DNA of 14,896 nt from Acidimicrobiaceae bacterium (GTDB lineage Bacteria; Actinomycetota; Acidimicrobiia; Acidimicrobiales; RAAP-2): contig PMFY01000483.1 in NCBI GenBank assembly GCA_003157945.1, positions 1 through 14,896 of the forward strand, in the 5' to 3' direction. The notes under the pieces are model-generated. The model was given only the letters and a program-made list of their open reading frames with translations. It did no database searches and was not told the DNA's origin. A program made the position numbers and the translations under genes. Below, piece after piece: positions 12,282 through 14,896 of this stretch (its first letter is position 1; each line of letters begins with the position of its first letter).

Positions 12282-13322
12282 TCAGTCGGGCACGACGACG
12301 GCGCGGCCCCGCAGCGTGCCGGCCTCCATGGCCTCGTAGGCCTCGGCCACGCGGTGGAGCGGGAAGAGGTCGACATCGGCCCGGATGCGCCCCGCATCGG
12401 CCAGTGCGATCACGTCGAGGGCATCGGCGATGGTCGAGGCCTGGAACGTGAAGACCTCACCGTCCTTCGGTAGGAAGTCGTACAGGCTCACGTCGGGCAG
12501 GCCACCCTGGCCGGCGCCGATCAGCGCGAACGCCCCTCCCCGCCGGGTCGACCGGAGCCCGGCCCGGATCGTCGGACCGGTGCCCACGAAGTCGAACACG
12601 GCATCGGCACCGTCACCGGTGAGGGCGACGATCTCGCCCGCGGTGTCGCGGTCGACGCCCGCCATGGTGACGTGGGCGCCCAGCTCGGCGGCGTACGCCA
12701 GCCGCTCGGGTACCGGGTCGACGGCCACCACCCGCGCCGGCGACAGGGCCAGGAGGTGCTGCACGGCGAAGCTCCCGAGACCACCGGCTCCGATCACCAC
12801 CGCCGTGCCGCCCGGGTGGATCCGGGGGAGGGCCCGCTTCACGGCGTGGTAGCTCGTGGCGCCGGCGTCGGTCAGGGGCCCGGCCACCACCGGGTCGAGC
12901 GTCGTCAGCTTGACCAGCTCGCGGGGGCTGGACACGAGGACGAAGGCGGCCAGGCCGCCGTCCCGGCCGTAGCCGCGGCCGACGAGTGAGTCGGCGCAGT
13001 TGTTGTCCTCCCCGCGGATGCAGAACCTGCAGTGGCCGCACGAGCTGGGGGAGATCACGGCCACCGGATCGCCCTCGGCGAACCCGCTGACGCCCGCCCC
13101 GAGCGAGGCCACCCGGCCACCGATCTCGTGGCCCAGGGTGAAGGGCACCTGCCAGCCGATGGACTCGCCGATGGCGCCGGGCATCTGGCTCATCAGCGCG
13201 TCGGAGTGGCACAGCCCGTTGCCGGCCACCGCGACCAGGACCTGTCCGGGGCCGGGCTCCGGCACCGGGGCCTCGACCAGCTCGGGGGCGTGCTCCCACT
13301 CGACGATGCGGTACGCCTGCAT
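12282..13322 (-). CDS. Zinc-dependent alcohol dehydrogenase (medium-chain, ADH-A-like)
   Basis: A 346-residue medium-chain dehydrogenase. Catalytic zinc ligands: Cys38 in GLCHSD, His65-Glu66 in LGHEIGG, and Asp152 in LTDAGATSYHA. Structural zinc: Cys95, 98, 101 and 109 in CGHCRFCIRGEDNNC. Rossmann GAGGLG (178-183) with Asp202 at the end of strand 2 suggests NAD rather than NADP. The order of motifs, especially LTDAG.(T/S).YHA.(K/R)R.LP and the closing RGRAVVVP, follows Rhodococcus ADH-A-like secondary alcohol dehydrogenases, so an oxidised secondary or medium-chain alcohol is likely; substrate not proven. Start: ATG at 13322 (MQAYRIVEW) has GGGAG 5 bases upstream and matches homolog starts. 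ATG at 13334 adds four residues and lies 7 bases after a CAGACT element, so it could be a leaderless start. Confidence 0.92.
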   Translation of the reverse strand: MQAYRIVEWEHAPELVEAPVPEPGPGQVLVAVAGNGLCHSDALMSQMPGAIGESIGWQVPFTLGHEIGGRVASLGAGVSGFAEGDPVAVISPSSCGHCRFCIRGEDNNCADSLVGRGYGRDGGLAAFVLVSSPRELVKLTTLDPVVAGPLTDAGATSYHAVKRALPRIHPGGTAVVIGAGGLGSFAVQHLLALSPARVVAVDPVPERLAYAAELGAHVTMAGVDRDTAGEIVALTGDGADAVFDFVGTGPTIRAGLRSTRRGGAFALIGAGQGGLPDVSLYDFLPKDGEVFTFQASTIADALDVIALADAGRIRADVDLFPLHRVAEAYEAMEAGTLRGRAVVVPD

Positions 13323-13341
13323 GGTGTCTCCCATGGCGCCG

Positions 13342-13347
13342 AGTCTG
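13342..13347 (-). promoter_or_regulatory. Candidate -10 element (CAGACT) of the dehydrogenase gene
   Basis: CAGACT on the minus strand lies 7 bases before the ATG at 13334, the same distance seen for the TAnnnT elements elsewhere here, but its first base differs. Transcription would begin near 13334. Confidence 0.3.
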
Positions 13348-13395
13348 GCACCCCGGTGGGCCCCGACGGGCGGGGCGGTGCGGCCGCACGACGAG

Positions 13396-13401
13396 TACCT
13401 T
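13396..13401 (+). promoter_or_regulatory. Leaderless-type -10 element (TACCTT) upstream of the channel-like gene
   Basis: TACCTT is followed after 7 bases (CTCTCTG) by a GTG at 13409 that opens a 31-codon reading frame. It is the only TAnnnT match close to the channel-like gene, so it probably drives it. No clear -35. Confidence 0.45.
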
Positions 13402-13408
13402 CTCTCTG

Positions 13409-13504
13409 GTGGCACCTCCCGAGCGCCCGCTCGACTCCTCCGCGGCCACCCGTGGCCCGTCCGACCAGCGGTCCGTCCCGACGCGATCCTCCCGGATCCG
13501 CTGA
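13409..13504 (+). CDS. Possible leaderless upstream ORF, 31 codons
   Basis: GTG at 13409, placed 7 bases after TACCTT, opens a frame that ends at TGA 13502-13504. The predicted peptide is rich in Ser, Pro, Arg and Thr with no recognisable fold. It is in the same frame as the channel-like gene and stops 9 bases before that gene's GTG. It may be a real leader peptide controlling re-initiation, a former N-terminal extension cut by one stop codon, or chance. Confidence 0.3.
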   Translation: MAPPERPLDSSAATRGPSDQRSVPTRSSRIR

Positions 13505-13513
13505 CGCCCTCCT

Positions 13514-14686
13514 GTGGACGCTCTGCTCTTCGTCCTCGGCCTTCTGATCGTCCTCGGCACGGTCACCAGCGTGCTGTTCACCCTGGTGCTGCCGCGCCAG
13601 CCGGCCGGCATCCAGCGGGTGACCCTTCTGGTCAACCGGAGCGTGCGGCTGGTCTTCGTGGCGATGTCCCGCCTGGCCCGTACCTACGAGGCGAAGGACG
13701 CCATCCTGGCTCCGACGGCACCCGTGGCCCTGCTGGTGCAGCTGCTGTTCTGGGCGGCGGCCCTGGTGCTGGGGTTCGGCCTCATGCTCTACGCCGGCGT
13801 CCACTCCGTCGGTGACGGGTTCCTGCAGGCGCTCACGGCCCTCTTCACCGTCGGGGCCATCCACGTCGGAGGTCGACCCGACGAGGGGATCGACATCGCG
13901 GTCGGGGCCATCTGGGTGGTCATCGTGGCCCTCCAGATCGCCTACCTGCCGGCGCTCTACAGCTCCTACAGCACGCGGGAGAGCCTGGTCGCCCTACTCG
14001 AGAGCCGGGCCGGTCAGCCGGCCTGGGGCCCGGAGCTGCTCGTCCGCCACCAGCTCGTGGGGATCACGGACACGCTTCCGCAGCTCTACCAGGAGTGGGA
14101 GGTGTGGTCCGCCGACGTCGCCGAGAGCCACACGACCTACCCGATCCTCCTGCTGTTCCGGTCACCCGAGCCGTGGCTCTCCTGGCTGACGGGTCTCCTG
14201 GCGGTGCTCGACGCCGCCGCCATGCACCTGGCCCTCGACCCCGAGGGTGCCCCGTCGCAGGCCCGCCTCTGCCTGCGGATGGGCTTCACGCTGTTGCAGC
14301 GCATCGCCACGTCCCTGGGATGGAAGGTGGACTTCGACCCGGACCCCGAGGGACCGATCGAACTGACCTTCGCCGAATTCGAGGGCGCGGTGGCGATGCT
14401 GGCGGCGACGGAGTTCCCCGTGCGGCGGACGGCCGAGGAGGCGTGGCCGGACTTCCGCGGCTGGCGGGTCAATTACGAGACGCTCGCCTACCGGCTCGCC
14501 GACCGGCTCGTCGTACCCCCCGCCCAGTGGTCCGGGCCGAGACGCCACCTCCGGAGCGGGGCGGTCGCCCCCCGACGACCTCCCCAGCGCCGGCCGGGTG
14601 GCGGGTCCGAGCTCCTCTACGAGCGGCCGGCCGTGGTGATCCGTGGGACCGGTCGCCGCCGGCCCCCCGTTCCCGGGCCCGATTGA
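13514..14686 (+). CDS. Membrane protein resembling a two-pore/ion channel, filter degenerate
   Basis: A 390-residue protein. Hydrophobic segments at about 3-26, 70-95 and 127-150, with a short re-entrant-like stretch GDGFLQALTALFTVGAIHVGG (100-120) between the last two, as in the pore module of Ion_trans_2 potassium channels. Where a potassium channel has TVGYG, this has TVGA, so classical potassium selectivity is not expected. The cytoplasmic part (151-390) holds ALYSSYSTRESLVALLESRAG, ELLVRHQ, a WEVWSADVAESHTTYPILLLFRSP segment, LDAAAMHLALDP and RLCLRMGFTLL, a pattern I recall from conserved actinobacterial hypothetical membrane proteins. The GTG at 13514 is the first possible start after the in-frame TGA at 13502-13504; no ribosome site precedes it, so it may depend on the upstream ORF. 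The C-terminal 50 residues are Arg/Pro/Gly-rich. Transport activity is unproven. Confidence 0.8.
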   Translation: MDALLFVLGLLIVLGTVTSVLFTLVLPRQPAGIQRVTLLVNRSVRLVFVAMSRLARTYEAKDAILAPTAPVALLVQLLFWAAALVLGFGLMLYAGVHSVGDGFLQALTALFTVGAIHVGGRPDEGIDIAVGAIWVVIVALQIAYLPALYSSYSTRESLVALLESRAGQPAWGPELLVRHQLVGITDTLPQLYQEWEVWSADVAESHTTYPILLLFRSPEPWLSWLTGLLAVLDAAAMHLALDPEGAPSQARLCLRMGFTLLQRIATSLGWKVDFDPDPEGPIELTFAEFEGAVAMLAATEFPVRRTAEEAWPDFRGWRVNYETLAYRLADRLVVPPAQWSGPRRHLRSGAVAPRRPPQRRPGGGSELLYERPAVVIRGTGRRRPPVPGPD

Positions 14687-14708
14687 TGAAGGCCGGCGAC
14701 GCACCTGC

Positions 14709-14714
14709 CAGACT
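14709..14714 (+). promoter_or_regulatory. Weak candidate promoter for the DegV gene
   Basis: CAGACT (14709-14714) lies 20 bases after TTGATG (14683-14688), which overlaps the stop of the channel-like gene. A second CAGACT is at 14728-14733. The spacing is long for a housekeeping promoter. The 88-base gap shows nothing else besides the ribosome site of the next gene. Confidence 0.2.
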
Positions 14715-14774
14715 CGTGGCACACGGACAGACTGTTCTTCATCGGGGGGAGCGGCCCGGAAGAAAGGTGACCCA

Positions 14775-14896
14775 ATGCCTGGTGTCTTTGTGGTGACGGA
14801 CAGCTCATCCGACCTCACGCCCGAGGAGGTCGCGCCGTTCGACGTCGAGATCGTCCCGCTCACCGTCCGCTTCGGCTCCGAGGAGTTCACCGACGG
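14775..14896 (+). CDS. DegV-family protein, N-terminal part (3' end outside window)
   Basis: The first 40 residues are visible. They read VFVVTDSSSDLTPEE (4-18), then VEIVPLTVRFGSEEFTDG (24-41), the order and spacing of the DegV N-terminal domain, where the TDS(T/S)(S/C)DL loop and the 'vPL.v.fg...y.dg' strand shape the fatty-acid pocket. DegV proteins bind fatty acids and act as FakB-like partners of a DAK-type kinase (FakA) that makes acyl-phosphate. A FakA gene is not in this window but often lies next to such genes. The ATG at 14775 is supported by AAAGGTGA 4 bases upstream. The gene is cut by the right edge. Confidence 0.88.
   Translation, partial: MPGVFVVTDSSSDLTPEEVAPFDVEIVPLTVRFGSEEFTD

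Overview
The window is uniformly very GC-rich, densely packed and shows strong third-position G/C bias in every real gene. Several genes carry a TAnnnT-type -10 element 6-8 bases before an ATG or GTG start, the signature of leaderless transcripts common in Actinomycetota. With the protein types present (Rsb-type partner switching, a short Rho_N-like protein, an ADH-A-like alcohol dehydrogenase, DegV) this points to a free-living actinobacterium, possibly an acidimicrobial or related deep lineage; the class-level guess is inference only. I see no rRNA, tRNA, CRISPR array, insertion sequence or phage gene. The window looks chromosomal.

Layout. (a) 1-885: the C-terminal part of a GT39/ArnT-type membrane glycosyltransferase, running in from the left edge. 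(b) 994-4101, all minus strand: a membrane-anchored SpoIIE/RsbU-type PP2C phosphatase, a STAS anti-anti-sigma factor and an RsbW-like anti-sigma kinase (the last two overlap by 4 bases), followed by a small Rho_N-like 'plasmid stabilization' family protein carrying a perfect 18-bp in-frame tandem duplication. (c) 4102-4513: a divergent control region of about 410 bases containing a nested-hairpin leader. (d) 4514-8255, plus strand: class III PLP aminotransferase, SCP2-like lipid-binding protein, APC-type permease and a cupin. The first three form a tight operon and the cupin has its own leaderless-type start. (e) 8260-10896, minus: a large exported protein with a beta-propeller followed by three Ig/ASH-like domains. 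(f) 11034-13322: short independent genes in alternating orientation: ABM-like dimeric barrel (+), VOC/glyoxalase-like (-), stand-alone cyclic-nucleotide-binding-fold protein (+) and zinc alcohol dehydrogenase (-). (g) 13409-14686, plus: a possible 31-codon leaderless upstream ORF, then a membrane protein resembling two-pore potassium channels but lacking the TVGYG filter. (h) 14775-end: the start of a DegV-family gene.

How the genes may work together. Block (b) is a complete minimal partner-switching pathway: an extracytoplasmic signal would activate the phosphatase, which dephosphorylates the STAS protein, which then captures the kinase and releases a sigma factor encoded elsewhere. Block (d) looks like an uptake-and-transamination unit for an amine or amino acid; the lipid-binding-fold protein between enzyme and transporter is the unexplained part. 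The remaining genes look like independent housekeeping or stress functions.

The points most worth a second look are the aminotransferase/SCP2/permease/cupin unit, the four-codon minicistron joining SCP2 to the permease, the leaderless upstream ORF in frame with the channel-like gene, the AARTVN duplication, and substitutions at key ligand positions in the cyclic-nucleotide-fold and channel-like proteins.
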